Shown in pieces: positions 36,429-48,500 of a DNA stretch of 64,000 bases. This DNA comes from Progne subis subis. Taxonomy: Eukaryota > Chordata > Aves > Passeriformes > Hirundinidae. The notes beneath the pieces are model-generated. The model had not been told where the DNA came from and did not search any database. It worked only from the letters and a program-made list of their open reading frames with translations. Numbering within the stretch: the stretch's first letter is position 1; the number at the start of each line of letters is the position of its first letter. The stretch spans positions 1,674,001 to 1,738,000 of the forward strand of contig JAKJHU010000083.1 in NCBI GenBank assembly GCA_022316685.1, given 5' to 3'. Made by a program: the position numbers and the translations under genes.

Positions 36429-37208
36429 AAGTTTCTAAATATGGCTTACATATTAAAAAATGCTGCTTAAGTAAATTTGGGTGGTTGGTTTGGGCCAGGT
36501 TTTATTTTACTTGTCAATGGCCATGTCCAAGCAGCATTTCTGAATGGCTTTTTTTCACCTCTCTGAGATTTGGGGCACTTTGTTGGAATTTGTGAAGATT
36601 GATCATTTCATCAAAGATTGATCATTGATGATTTCTTCTCTTGGGAGTTAAATTTAATGTTTAAAGGTAGGCAGGAGTGGATAAGGACCTGAAGCTGCTG
36701 CCTGCACCACAGGAATTATTTGCAAACAGTGAACTTCAATGCAGTTGTTCTGGATGTGTCCATGGAATTGTTATTCCCTGTAAAGACCCCATCTTTTCAT
36801 GCCATGGAAACAAAGTGGTTTGACTGATTTTTTGCCCAGGAAAGACCGAAAATACATTTATATCATGATCAGGCTCCTCTGAAGCTCAGGGAAGACTCTG
36901 TTATATGGTAAAAAAATTGCTCTGGGGGGTGGTGGGTCTTTGATTCAGTCAAAAAATGAAGAGAAATTCACTAAAATGAGAAATTTGTTCTCTGACTTTG
37001 CTGTTCTTGGGTGTGGTCATGCAGAAGCGTGCAGGTGTTCAAAAAGAGCAATTCTCTTTTCCTTTTTGGTTCATTTGATTTTTTCAAATGGCTTCAGAGA
37101 TTGTGGCTGAACATAAAGAGGAGTTTGAGAACCCTTGAGTTTAAAAACATAGCTTGAGGAAAAAGGAGTCTTAAAATATCAAAATACATTACTGCAAAAT
37201 TGAATCTG

Positions 37209-37618
37209 TTGGTCTTAACTTGGAATAGGTTTTAGAAGGAAATTTGAAATCCCTTTCATAGCTTTATATTGTGGGGTTTATGAGTTAACTCACTTAGGAA
37301 AAATGCAAATCACTTTATCTGCCAAGCAGCCTCTATTTCCCATTTATATTATGAAAATTACTCGGTCAATCCAATTATTCGAGTTCCTTCCTTAACATGA
37401 CCTCTGAAGATTTTATTTTTTGTAGAGACTTTCCCAGCTTCTCTCTCATCAGAAGTTCAGTCAGGTCAAGGATATCTGCAAGTCCCGTCTTCTGATGAGA
37501 AGATTTATTGAAACCTGCTGAGGTTTGCACCAAGTGTCTAAAATAGGCATTATTGTCTAAAACAACCATTATTTCTATTTATTTTTTCTCATACTCATTA
37601 TATTTACATTATTTCTTA
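37209..37618. repeat. About 0.4 kb duplicated segment, copy 1 (partner 43420-43783)
   Basis: The copies share long stretches, such as GTGGGGTTTATGAGTTAACT, CACTTTATCTGCCAAGCAGC and GACTTTCCCAGCTTCTCTCT. Copy 1 has about 55 bases missing from copy 2, just after GGATATCTGCAA, and a small 11-bp inverted repeat (CTCATCAGAAG / CTTCTGATGAG). The minus strand of both copies encodes a similar short frame (ILDLTELLMREKLGKSL), which I take as a by-product of duplication. Confidence 0.93.
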
Positions 37619-38470
37619 CTAGGGGAAATGCCTAGCTTAAGTAACTTCAGTGTAATATAAAATTATATATGAATGCAATATATTTTTGAAATCACAGCTG
37701 GCAATCAGAGCAAGGAATCTCTTGGTGGTCAGGCACTGAAGACTGAGATTGAAATCCCAAAATCTACATTTTTAAAGCAGTTAAAATCCATCATGACTTT
37801 GCAGCCATGTCTTTAGCCATGCCACAGTCCAGCTGGAGCCGTGGGTTGGTGCCAGGAGAGTTTAAAAGGAATAATCAGCTTTTCTTATCTTCTGGAGCTG
37901 CTGACCGTGCAGTGTGAGCAGCTCTGCACTTCGGGGTTATCTAAGACTTGAAAGCTGCACATCTTCCTGGTAAACATTAATAATTGTTTTAACTACCAAA
38001 ACTCAGCGTGGGAGGTGCCAGTGCAGGGGAGCAGGAGGGTTCAGAGCCCAGGTTTCTGCCCCGTTTCCTCAGCTCCCCGGTGCAGTGCCAGCCAGCTCTC
38101 TCTGGCCATGTGCTTCCCGCATGTCCCTGAGGTGCACAAACACTTCCCTCTGACTCGGAACAACTTCCCTTGTCTGACTGAAATGTTCTTTCCTTTCTCC
38201 TTGTGGAGCAGAATTGTTCTTCTTTGCCTTTTACTGAATTTCTGGGCCTTTACTGAGTGAAGAATCCCGAGGATCCATCCCAGTGAAGGAATGAATGTAC
38301 ATTCAAATGCTAATGGCAGATAAACACATTTATTCACTGCCTTGTGTGCACTCAGTGCAGGATTTCTGCACTTGCTGTTCCATGGGACAAGCTAAACTTC
38401 CCTTTCTTCATGGAGGAGCTGGGATTTTAATGTCATTTGTGCTGCCAGGAGCTCTCCCACCATGGCACTA

Positions 38471-38548
38471 CTGAAGAGAAAAATACTCAATTCTCTCCAT
38501 TAGTGCCAGTCAGCAGTTCATAAAATACTATTTATGGTTCCTTTTAAA
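38471..38548. repeat. Repeat downstream of ATG7 (partner 35937-36020)
   Basis: The same orientation as the upstream copy. The pair brackets the terminal ATG7 exon at a distance of 2.5 kb. Confidence 0.85.
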
Positions 38549-38562
38549 CAGTAAAATTAAAC

Positions 38563-38568
38563 AATAAA
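38563..38568 (+). terminator. Candidate ATG7 poly(A) signal AATAAA
   Basis: This is a canonical hexamer about 2.4 kb after the ATG7 stop codon. It lies about 15 bases beyond a duplicated block (38471-38548), and I see no clear GU-rich downstream element, so support is weak. Confidence 0.3.
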
Positions 38569-39427
38569 CAGTGAAGAACCTGAACTTTCACTGGAGGACC
38601 CAGGCAGGGCTTTTCAGGTGTGAACCAAATCTGCTGGAAGAGGGAATAAGCAGCCTCAGAGAATCCTGCTCATATTCCTGAATTATCTAATAGGAATATG
38701 CTGGCATTTTATGGCAGCCTGCAGCTGTGTACACCCCCATGCCTCATCTGGGGACTTTTAATTCTGCCAGAAGATCTCAGTGGAGGCTCTGATGCCACTT
38801 CTGGACTTGAGCATTAAAGAAACTCGCAGAATGACAGCTTCTGTTGTGATTCCACACTTCTGCCAGCTGGAATTTTGCCTCAGTATCACCCCTGCAGCGT
38901 GTTTTGCTGGCTGAGGTTTACAATTGTTACGGGATCCATCAGAGTGAGGAATTTGAGATTCTCAGATGGGAGTTTTCCTCCTTGGAACCTGGACCATGGG
39001 GAAGGGATTTCCCTTAGGGAGCTCTCCTGGTGCCACCACAGCCATGGCCAGAACCCTTCCCAAAGTGGCTCCTCTGAGTCTGAAGCCTTCAGCACTGGGA
39101 TGTGTAAGGGAGGAAGGCACAGCTGAGAATCCCACGTGGATCCATGGAGGAACTTCCATGACAGCCCAGATTGAGAAGGAACCACAGGAGTTCCATTCCC
39201 AGGAAGCTGATGGCTCCCAAGAACTAAAGAGATTCTGCTTCAGTGGAAGGCAGCAGCACTGGAGGTGTTTTGGCACAGCAAAGGAAACTGCAGTGACTGT
39301 TCCACACCTTGAAATCATTGATTTTGAGCTTGGAAAAATGTTTTCCCTTCCCTGTGTCCTCAGAGAAGCCCACTGAGGTAAACTAAAATTCTCATTTTGT
39401 CATCTTTGGTGTCCTTATCCCACTTTC

Positions 39428-39515
39428 TGCCTCTCCCTGCCCGTGGCAGGGGGTGGCACTGCATCATCTTAAAGGTCCTTTCCAGCCCCTGAACATTAAA
39501 TGACTCTGATCTTGT
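39428..39515 (+). mobile_element. Diverged CR1 3' fragment
   Basis: It carries CCTGCCCGTGGCAGGGGGTGG followed by AAGGTCCTTTCCAGCCC and a degraded ATGACTCTGATC tail. It is short and in the plus orientation, downstream of ATG7. Confidence 0.8.
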
Positions 39516-39754
39516 TTCTTTGTGTCAATGCTGGCTGCTCACCTCAGACGCAACAGAAGGACTTGAGCAAAACTGAGTGACTGCCATCTAAAAGCACTTT
39601 AGTTTTTCACTTGTGCTCTTATTTAGAAAACCCACTGAAATGGGGTTTATTTCTGAGCTCGGCTCTATGGAATCCTGTGATAACACTTGTTTCTCCCTCT
39701 CAGATTCTTCCTGAGTATCTGTTAACTGGCACAGCTGGGATTGGTGATGGAAGC

Positions 39755-39870
39755 AGAGAAGCATTTGGTTGGAAAAGACCCTTCAGGTCATCGAGTCCAA
39801 GGGTTACCCAAGCCCATCCTCACACTGCTCTGGAGCTCATCCAGCTCCCAGTCCCCTTCTGAGTTTCCTC
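39755..39870 (-). mobile_element. CR1 fragment, minus orientation
   Basis: The plus strand reads GGTTGGAAAAGACCCTTCAG, then GTCATCGAGTCCAAGGGTTA, the reverse form of the avian CR1 end, followed by a diverged region. It lies 240 bases from the plus-oriented copy at 39428. Confidence 0.8.
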
Positions 39871-40464
39871 CCCTTTTTCCAGCCACCCCATAAACCCAGT
39901 GAGGTTCTGAGATGGTTTTGGGGAGCAGACTTCGCTGTGCAGGATTCTCGTCGAGGCCAGCAATGGGTGAGGTGATCAAGGACGCTCTGCCTCTCATAGA
40001 ATCCATGAGTTTATTTTTATTGAGTTCCTCTTCGAAGTACAACCAAATTTTAAGGGTTCCAGTGAGTCCCAGCTCTCGATTCTTGCGGGAATAGGAAGGA
40101 TTGCTCACATTCCTGGGGAAGAAAATCCATTTCAAGCTGGCACGGCCCCAGCCTGGCTGCTCCTCCCACATGCTGCAGGCCATTCCTGGTGTCCCTGGCT
40201 CAGGCTCTGCTGCTCTGGGACTTTGCATTCAGGGTGCACGCAGGAAAAGAGAGCAGGAGCAGCTCAGTGTTGGGATTTTACTGCCAAATTCTGAATTTCT
40301 CTTTATAATAACTGCAAGGCTTTCCTTAGAAACAAATAAGTGTTTTATACTCCAAAGAGAGCCGTTAAAGAAGTATTTGCAACATGGGAAATTTTAGCTG
40401 ACTTCATAAGAAGCAGAGTCTGGAAGATGTCTCCAGCCTGCTGCCATTTGGCTCCATCAATTCC

Positions 40465-40506
40465 TTTTTTATTTATTTATTTATTTTATTTATTTATTTA
40501 TTTATT
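40465..40506. repeat. (TTTA)n microsatellite
   Basis: About ten units of TTTA/ATTT with one interruption. Confidence 0.95.
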
Positions 40507-43212
40507 CCATTTTCAGTGCAGCTGATGTGCTCGTGCATATCCTGCCAGGATGAAACTTCCCTTCCAGAGGCTCTCGTGCACCTTCGCTCTTGCAGAGCAC
40601 CTGGATGAACTGTTTTAAAAGGCAGAAATACTACACCAGGAGGACTTTGGACTGTGCCAGGGTGTAAATTCCTAACCCATGAAAACCCAGCCTACCTGTC
40701 CCATTTCCAGCTCTCCTTCCCTTGCAGCTGCCTGGGCCTTCTCCAGGGCCTCAAAACACCACACAGGTGATGCTTGAGGTTAGAAATTCATCTGGACCTG
40801 CCCTCTCTGTTGCCTCTTCAGCTTTCCAGTAGAGTCATTTCTGGAAAGTTCATTTTCTTACCTGTGCAACACTTGGCTGGTTTGGAAGTAAAAAAAAAAA
40901 ACAAAATCAACCCTAACAGTTTATTGACTTTTTTTTTTTTTTTTTTCCCCTCTGTCATTTCACTTTTATCAAGAACCTATCAAGAATCTCTCTGGGCTTT
41001 ACTCTCAGTTATCCTGGGTCAAAGGATTGTTTTGTTGCCATGTTGAAGGGTTGATAACCAGGCTGTGACTCTTCTTTTCCTGACACCCAGCAATCCTCAT
41101 CCTTCAGCCAGTCCAGCTTGTAAAGGAATCCCTGCCACGGGTCACTGGAGGATTATTTTAACCAGACTGAAGCTCCTCCCAGAAGGATGAGCAGCACTAA
41201 GCTGGAGTGGCAGTGATGTGCTCTAAGCACCTTCAGCTCTTCCATGTCTTTGGGCAGCAATTTTTTCACCTCATTTCCCAGTCCAGATGATCTCACCCCA
41301 GCATGAGGATGCTCCAGCCATATTTAGGCTCAAGCTCTAATTGCAGCCTCACTAATTATAATATCAGCCTGTTGTGAGTCAACCACAGCACTCTCTCAAA
41401 CACAGTGGAATTATTTGGGGTAGATTCTTCAGCACCCAGCAGTTACTTGTCAGAACTTAACCAGCACAGGTTCTTTCTGCTTAATCCAGCCAGTGCTCCC
41501 TTGCTACTGGAGCTCCTTGGGTTTAGGGAGAGAAAGGACAATCAGGAGTTTAAAACCAGCCTGGCTTGTGTTTCCTGGCTGGCAGGGAGCACACACTCCT
41601 TCCATCCATCACCTCCAGCTCTCTGAATGCCTGCTTCCTTCTGCTCTGTGCCTGGCTGTTGGTGTGGGATGCTGATAGGAAGCACAGTGGGCTTTGTCCC
41701 TGCAGTCAAGGCCACATGCACACGGGCCTTTCATTCAAATGTAAAAAACGTCAGATTGCTTCTTAACAAAATAATCTGGTGAGCTAACAGGAAGGGACAG
41801 GAGCCATGGTACAGTGCTGTGCTGCTCCGAATCAAAACCAAATCAAACCCAAATCAGTGAAATTCATTCCTTGTCATTTCCCTCCTCTCCCATCTAGTTA
41901 CTTTCTGTTCTTGCATTCCTTGGCTGTAGGCTGCTGCTTTGGTAGTCTGAGCATGCAGAAATTCAGTGTTTGGCACTGGGACTCTGGGCTTTTGCAGGAT
42001 CTCAGCAGAATGATTCATTGTTTGATTTGTTAGTGAAATACCGTTCTGCACTACAGGAAGTACCAAAGGGGAGGCATTAAGCTGCAGATGTGTAGTTTTT
42101 TGCCTTAATTTCTCTTTTGGTCTCCTGACGGTCTCCACTCATCTCTCAATGGAGTCTCATTGCTGGAATGTTTTTGCTTCCCAGATGAAACCAGTGCTGG
42201 CTGAAGCTGCCGAGAGCAGAGCTGCTGGAATTGTTTCCTCAGTGGGAAGGAAGGAAGGAGGGAGGGAAGCTTCCATGTCCGCTGCTCTGAAAGCATTTGG
42301 ACTCTGGGGTTTGATGAGGAGTTTTGGTGTCCTTTCTTTCCTTTCTTTTCTTTTTTCCTTTTCTCCCCACACCCCAGCGCTGCAGCCTCCCTGAGCAGGG
42401 CTCTCGGTGACACCCACGCTCATTTCCAGTGACAGACTTCCCTCAAATTAGCAGGGAGGGATTCTCTAAAGCAGGCATCATTTTCCTTGAGGTTTTTGCT
42501 TTGTCTGTGAGCGTCTTTATTTTCATTTCGTGCTTCCAAGGCTGACTCTTATCCAGTAATTCCGTAGGTGTTGCCACTTCCTCAGGAACCTGTGACTCAG
42601 GCCGTGACATCACCAGCAGATCCCCTTGGAACTGCTGCTTTCCCAAACGGGGCTCTTGGCTTTGCTTTTACGGCTCCCAGCTCTGCTTTGAGGTTTTTTT
42701 TGTGTGTGAAGGGGGAGGGATGAGGGGGTTTCACTCCTTAAGGCAGCCCTGCCATTCCAAGGATCCACGTTTTGGCTTTCGAATTGCTGAACTTGCCAAC
42801 AGCAGCCGGGAGATCCGTATTTATACACCAGCTGTTTGTGGATGAAATCATTGCAGCCAGGCCTTTGTGGGGGTTCTGCTGTTGCAAGTCGGGCTTGGAG
42901 CAGATGAGGGGAGGAAAAGGTCTGAGCATCGTTTTCCAGCGTTCTTGTGGAAGCAGCGCAAACAGAGGGTGACGTTTCTCACTCGTGGGCAGTGAAGTGG
43001 CTCTCCCAGCAGCGAGTCCCTGCACCACGGCGGGAATGCGGAGTTTCCTTCCCCAGGAGAGCTCGGTGTGAGTGCCTGGCTGGATGAGGAGCTCCGGGGC
43101 ACCGCAGGCTGTCCCCAGCGGCAGGAGGAAGGGCTGGGGGGCCCTGGGCCCCATGACTGCAGCAGGACCTGCCCATGGAGCTGCTGGGAGGAAGCCTGGC
43201 CATGGCAGGAAC

Positions 43213-43230
43213 GTGTGTGTGTGTGTGTGT
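43213..43230. repeat. (GT)9 microsatellite
   Basis: Nine GT units in the GC-richer intergenic stretch. Confidence 0.97.
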
Positions 43231-43419
43231 CCAGCTGATGGATCGGGGTGTCCTGGGCACCTCTCAGCGCCCGGCGCCTGCTGTGCAGGGCACAGGATCC
43301 CTTTGGCTCTTGGAGCAGCAGCGGCTCCGGAGCTCTGCAGAGCCCGTGCAGCCTTCGGGGCTGGCTCCTCACTGAGCAGGCTGAGCCTCTCTGGTGGCAT
43401 TTACAGCAAAACTCCACCT

Positions 43420-43614
43420 CTTGGTCTTGGAATAGGTTTTAGAAGGAAGTTTGAAATCCCATTAACAGCTGTATGTTGTGGGGTTTATGAGTTAACTCAC
43501 TTAGGAGAAATGCAAATCACTTTATCTGCCAAGCAGCCTCTATTTCCCATTTATATGATGAGAATCACTTGGTCAATCCAATTATTGGAGTTCCTTCCTT
43601 AACATAAGCTCTGA

Positions 43615-43665
<51 letters not shown>

Positions 43666-43783
43666 AAGAGACTTTCCCAGCTTCTCTCTCATCAGAAGCT
43701 CAGTCAGGTCGAGGATATCTGCAATGTCTAAAATAGGCATGTTGTCTAAAAGTCTCATAGCCATTATATTTACATTATTTCTT
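43420..43783. repeat. About 0.36 kb duplicated segment, copy 2
   Basis: The partner of 37209-37618 in the same orientation, 6.2 kb away. A TA-repeat plus T-run (about 43612-43665) is inserted or expanded where copy 1 has GAAGATTTTATTTTTTGTAG. Confidence 0.93.
43612..43665. repeat. TA microsatellite plus T-run
   Basis: An ATATACATATAT start, then about 14 TA units and about 15 T, located inside duplicated segment copy 2. Confidence 0.95.
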
Positions 43784-45540
43784 GGGGAGTGGGGTCAGTG
43801 GCTGCTCCAGGAAATGGATTTTCGTCCAGTGATGTCAAAATCTGGCAGTGCTACAAATTAAAGGTATTTTTCAGATGATGCGTTAGACCAAAGTTCAAAA
43901 AAAAAAAAAAAAAAGGTTCTGTATCTCTTCTGTATCCCTTTCTGCTTTTTCTGATAAATCTTTTTTAATTCATCTTACCTTCCTCAAGTTGCTGTTGAGT
44001 TTTCCTTGGGTCCTTTCTTTTCTAAATCACCCTTTAAATTGCTTTTAATGAAAAGCTCTCCCTCCAGTCCCACCCGTGGCTATACCCCATATCCCAGTGA
44101 TTTATCATTTTTGTCACCAAGCTGGGGACACTGAGGTGCAGGCTGTGTCAGTGTGATGACATCACAATCATTTGGTTACACAAAGGCAATTTTCCTCTAA
44201 TTAAAACATTTGCTGTTGCCTGTCTTTTGCATGCATTTTGCCACTCTTTGTGATGTTTTCCTTGGGCTGGCTGAGCTGTAAATTCTGCCCTGTGAATCCA
44301 GTCAAGTTTAAGCCAAACTTTAGGCAGCTTTTTTTAAGCCCTGAGTTGCCAGGGAGGGATGGAGCAGGTCCCAGCTCTGCCCAGTTCTGATTTCATTTCC
44401 AGCCATGATGGGATCCTTCATTTCTTTTCCTGTCGATGGTATTTGGAAATGTCGTTAAGAGATTCCGAGAGATAACTTCAGGACAGCAATTCCTAAAAGT
44501 CCTCTGGGAGCAGAGGATAACAAAATACCCGTTGATGTGAGATACTGGAAAAGAATGGGACTCAAATGTCACCGGGGTGTCAGGAGGGGCTGACACTCAG
44601 GACATGGGGACGTGCAGCACGATGTGTTCCAGAACGTGACCAAAGCACTGCTTTTAAATTATTCTGTTGCTTTAGTTGCAGGTGATTTCAGGAATTTCCT
44701 AAGCCAAGGTGTTACCCTGCAGCTTTCACAGTTTAATGTCATTAATCACTGAGCTTTTTGAAAACAGTGCTTGTTTAAAGCCCTCTGTACCTGTCCCAGC
44801 CATGGGAAGGTGGATGGGCAGAATTCCCTGGGCTGGGGGAGGCCAGGGACAGGCCCTGAGAGTCTGAGCTGGCTCACAGAGACTCTGCAGAGAAAGGGCT
44901 GGGCAGAGCAGCACCAATCTCAGCAGAGGTGAGAGAATAGAGTGCAGATTGTGGAGGAGATGGAGCTCTGCCTCACCTCCAGCACTGTCAAAGCCTCACA
45001 GCTGAATTTGGACAGCTGCTCCAGGAGTGCTTACTGGAATTCATTGCCTCAGTCTTGGGATGCTCTTTGATAGTGTCTTAAACTGGGTTTCAAAGTTCTG
45101 AGAGAAGTCTGATGTCAGATGTAAAGACAATCTTACACTAAGCATGTATTTTTAGAAGCTGTGTGTGTAAAAGAGGATTAAATAAATCTGTTCTTTTAAC
45201 TGCCCTCTGCTTCAGTTTGGCTCTTTCTTGCAGGTGTGTTCTGGGCAGTGTCCAGGATGGACATAATGGGCTTGGGTTTTTAAAAATGTTCTTAATTAAC
45301 AAGCATTTCTTAATTCTGATCATATATTATAAATATACTCCAGAGGAGAGGGAAAAAAAGAGGGTTTTGTTCACTTCCTGAGTGAACTACAGAGCAGTGT
45401 TCATGAACTGAGTACCAAGTGTAAATAAGTTGCCATGACTTGTAATTTGTTGGGCTCTGCAGTGGTGTTAGTGATATTTTTGTGTTCTAAAAACTTTTCT
45501 CAGTGTTGTCATTGGCTCTTTTCCCCGGTTAAACTTGTCA

Positions 45541-45541
<1 letters not shown>

Positions 45542-45579
<38 letters not shown>
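45542..45579. repeat. A38 homopolymer
   Basis: A run of 38 A in intergenic DNA. CR1 elements do not end in poly(A), so the run is either a simple repeat or the tail of a retroposed transcript. Upstream bases carry no AATAAA within 30 nt. Confidence 0.95.
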
Positions 45580-45581
<2 letters not shown>

Positions 45582-48500
45582 ACAAAACTTCCATTATGAG
45601 AGACGAGCAAATGAACTGAAAAATCCTTTGAAAGCCTCACCCAGTGCCCCAAATCTCTGTTGTAGTGAAGCTCCTGCAATTCTTTTGTCCTTCCACGTTA
45701 ATGTTTTCTTTCCCTCCCTTGTTCCAGGTCTAGATGGGAGATAGGAAGGGAAAAAAGAAGAGGAGAACCTGGAGGAGAGCCAGGACAAGCAGCTGGATGG
45801 AGCCTGGCTGGCCCAGGGCTGCCCCAGTTTGGGATCTTGTCATGGTTTGAGGAGCTCCAGTTCCTCTCCCTGCCTGCTGGCACACCCCTTCTTCTGCCCA
45901 GGGTTTGTCTCTGGGGACCTCTCCTGAGGCTCAGCATCAACTTTTTTTTTCTTTTGGGGGGCTCCCACACCGTTGTGGGGTTTCCAGACTTTTGTGGAAC
46001 TACAGGAAACTGGCTGTAAGGCTGCAAAGGGTCACAGCTCACCCTGCCATCTTTCACCCTCCCTGTGGCAGAAATTTAATGCTGCTTCTTTCTCTCTTGT
46101 CACCCAGCTCCTCTGGTGCCCTCAGGAAGGGCAGGAGTGTTGTTCTGAATTTGCACCTACAGAGCAATTAAAGCAACAGATTTGCCTCAGCAGACTCCCC
46201 AGCCACAAGTGAAATAAATCAATCCAAACCTGGGAGGTTCCCTGGGGGTTCAGAGAACGGTCCCTGTGCTCCCCAAACACCCTCCTAGCTGGGGCTGCTG
46301 GCACTGCTTGCGTTTGAGGCTGGAGTGGAGCTGATTCCACTTTGGGGCTGCAGAGCTCAGCACTGGAGGTTTCCTGAGGTGACAATCTTTGCTTTCCACC
46401 AGTATGAGTAAACTGCAGCTTTCTCAACTCTCAAAATGTTGCTGCTCTCCTAGCGCTCGGGTTTTGTTGTTTTGTGTTCCTCCGATTCCCAGGGATCTGC
46501 TTTCTTTTTTTCCTTTCATTTCAAAACCAACCCATCTGTTTTGCGGCCGTGTCAAAAAAGACTTGAAAACGTGGAGCTAAATGCCTCAAAGAACAGAATG
46601 AATTCCAAATGGTGTTACTCAGAATAACCTGATTTTAATTTCACCCCTTAAAAATCTGAGTGAAATATTCTCTGAGCGTTGGGAGAGCATCAACACAGTT
46701 GTGAGGTATCAGTGTTACAAGTGATCACATGATTTAGAACCCAAATAAGTGATGGCAAGAAAGTTCTCCAGGCACTGCAGCACTTTGATGTTGCTGTTTG
46801 TTGTCTCTGGGTGTTTGTGCAGGGCAAGCAGCCACACAGCAGAGGAGATTTGTGCAAGAAATATAAAAGCAACGGTCTCTATCTGTTCTTTAGCATGGGA
46901 AAGGCAGAAAACCAATTTTTGAATGGCTGGCGAGTTGTGTAAAGAAGCCTCAAAAGTCCAGAGTAATGTGTGAGCTCATTTAGCTGCGCTGGTAAAATGA
47001 TTTTCCTGAGGGGAAAATCCATGGAATTTACTTTGGGGATGTGTCCCAGGAGGACAGCACAGAGAGGAGATGGGATCTGTCATGGGCAGTGTTAAAAGGA
47101 ACAAAATTTCATCTAAATGGAGACTATTTCCTGCCTTCCCTGGTTTGTCTTTAATGATCTCTGATGGGTGGGTCTGTATCGAGTTTGACCCTCAGCCTTT
47201 GCCCGGGTATTTTTCACATTTCCTGTGAGAATTGGTAGGACCAAAACTGCATCCAGAGCCCAGCAGCCACAGGGCAGAGCGGGAGGAGAATCCCACACTC
47301 TTCTTCCCTGCATTTCCAGGCAGAAATGGTTTATTTGTTGGATTAATCACTCAAAGGTACAGACATGTCAGCATAGTCATGATTTGATTTAGTCCTGCTG
47401 ATTTTGCATCATCCTGAAAGGTCAGAGCCTGACTCACAGGCTGCATTTGCAAGCCTGGCAGCAACCAAAGCGTTCTTTTCTGCTGTGAGGAAATTCTGGT
47501 GAAAATCTTTAAAACAAGCCCTGGGATTGTTTCAAATGGTAGCTTTGCAATTCTTGGGTTTTTTCTTCATTTCCCCACCTGAAAACTCCACGTTTGAGTT
47601 AATGACGTTAATGACATTAATGACATTAATTACATTCCCCAGAGCAGGGAGATGGAGCTGTCAGAGTGGGGGAGCAAAACAAAGAACCCTGAAAAGGGAT
47701 AATTTAGGCAACACCTTTAAAAGCTGAAGTGCATTTTACCTTTATGTGGTTGATGATTCTGAGCCCTGCTCTTAGTCACATCTTGATCACAACAAAGAAA
47801 ACCTCTGGAGTGCTTTTAGACGTTCTTTCCCTCTGGACACTTTCTTGAGGTATCCTTGAGGTTTTCCCACAGCAAAAGGTGAATTATGGACCTATGTGTG
47901 ACAGTTCTATGGGAAAAGATGAGAATATTGCCTACATTTAGGAACTGGGTCTGCTGGTCTCTGCTGTTACTTTATTAATGGGACTTACAGGTTAATAAAT
48001 GATTTATTTTAATCCTGATTTTCCAATTCCTGAGGGAGGCATGAGAGCCACTGAAGAGGAGGGACTGACAAGCAACAAAAAGTTGCTATTAAGGTGAAAA
48101 ACTTCACAGCAGAGGGTGATTTTATTTTTAGCAGCTCTGATTTGGGGTGTGTTTCCTGAACAGGTGTGTCTGTGTCAGGGCACGGAACAGGACACTGGAG
48201 CGGCCAGGAACTCCTCAGAGCCTGTGAGGAGTAAAAATTGCATCAACTTCACTCCAGCTACATCAGGGAAATCAAGAGAAAAGCCTTTGTTCCCTGCGGT
48301 GCTGTTTGAACTCACACACTTTCTTCTGGGGAAGTTGAGATTTTCTGGAGGATTTTCTTAGCAGGAGCCCAAGAACTCCCTTGGAAGGAAAGGAAAAGCC
48401 CTTGCTTTGATCCCGTGAGTATTGTTAGTTCTTTCCACTATTTTCATCTCTACTTCCCCCCTCAAAAAAAAAGGTAAGTGAATATTGCAGTGTGAGCAAA

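Larger units (their letters stand above)
36147..38570 (+). other. ATG7: ATG7 3'UTR and proximal downstream flank (end uncertain)
   Basis: The 3'UTR begins directly after the TGA. Candidate poly(A) hexamers on the plus strand are ATTAAA at 36452-36457, which would give a UTR of about 0.3 kb, and AATAAA at 38563-38568, which would give about 2.4 kb. The sequence does not decide between them. A (CT)n plus T-run tract lies at 36381-36428. The 37209-37618 block recurs at 43420-43783, and 38471-38548 resembles 35937-36020 upstream of the exon, so part of this stretch is repeat-like rather than typical UTR. Confidence 0.4.

Noticed and set aside
37375..37569. Short minus frame ADILDLTELLMREKLGKSL as a possible gene
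   Set aside because: It occurs in both copies of a duplicated non-coding segment, is interrupted by a microsatellite in one, and matches no family I know.
42738..43417. 220- and 189-codon minus frames and a 176-codon plus frame
   Set aside because: Several frames are open together in a GC-richer stretch, rich in P, A, S and R, without any recognised domain. This reflects base composition.
45836..46020. TTGTCATGGTTTGAG resembling the start of some songbird LTRs
   Set aside because: Beyond the first bases there is no TATA, poly(A) signal, matching end or retroviral reading frame.
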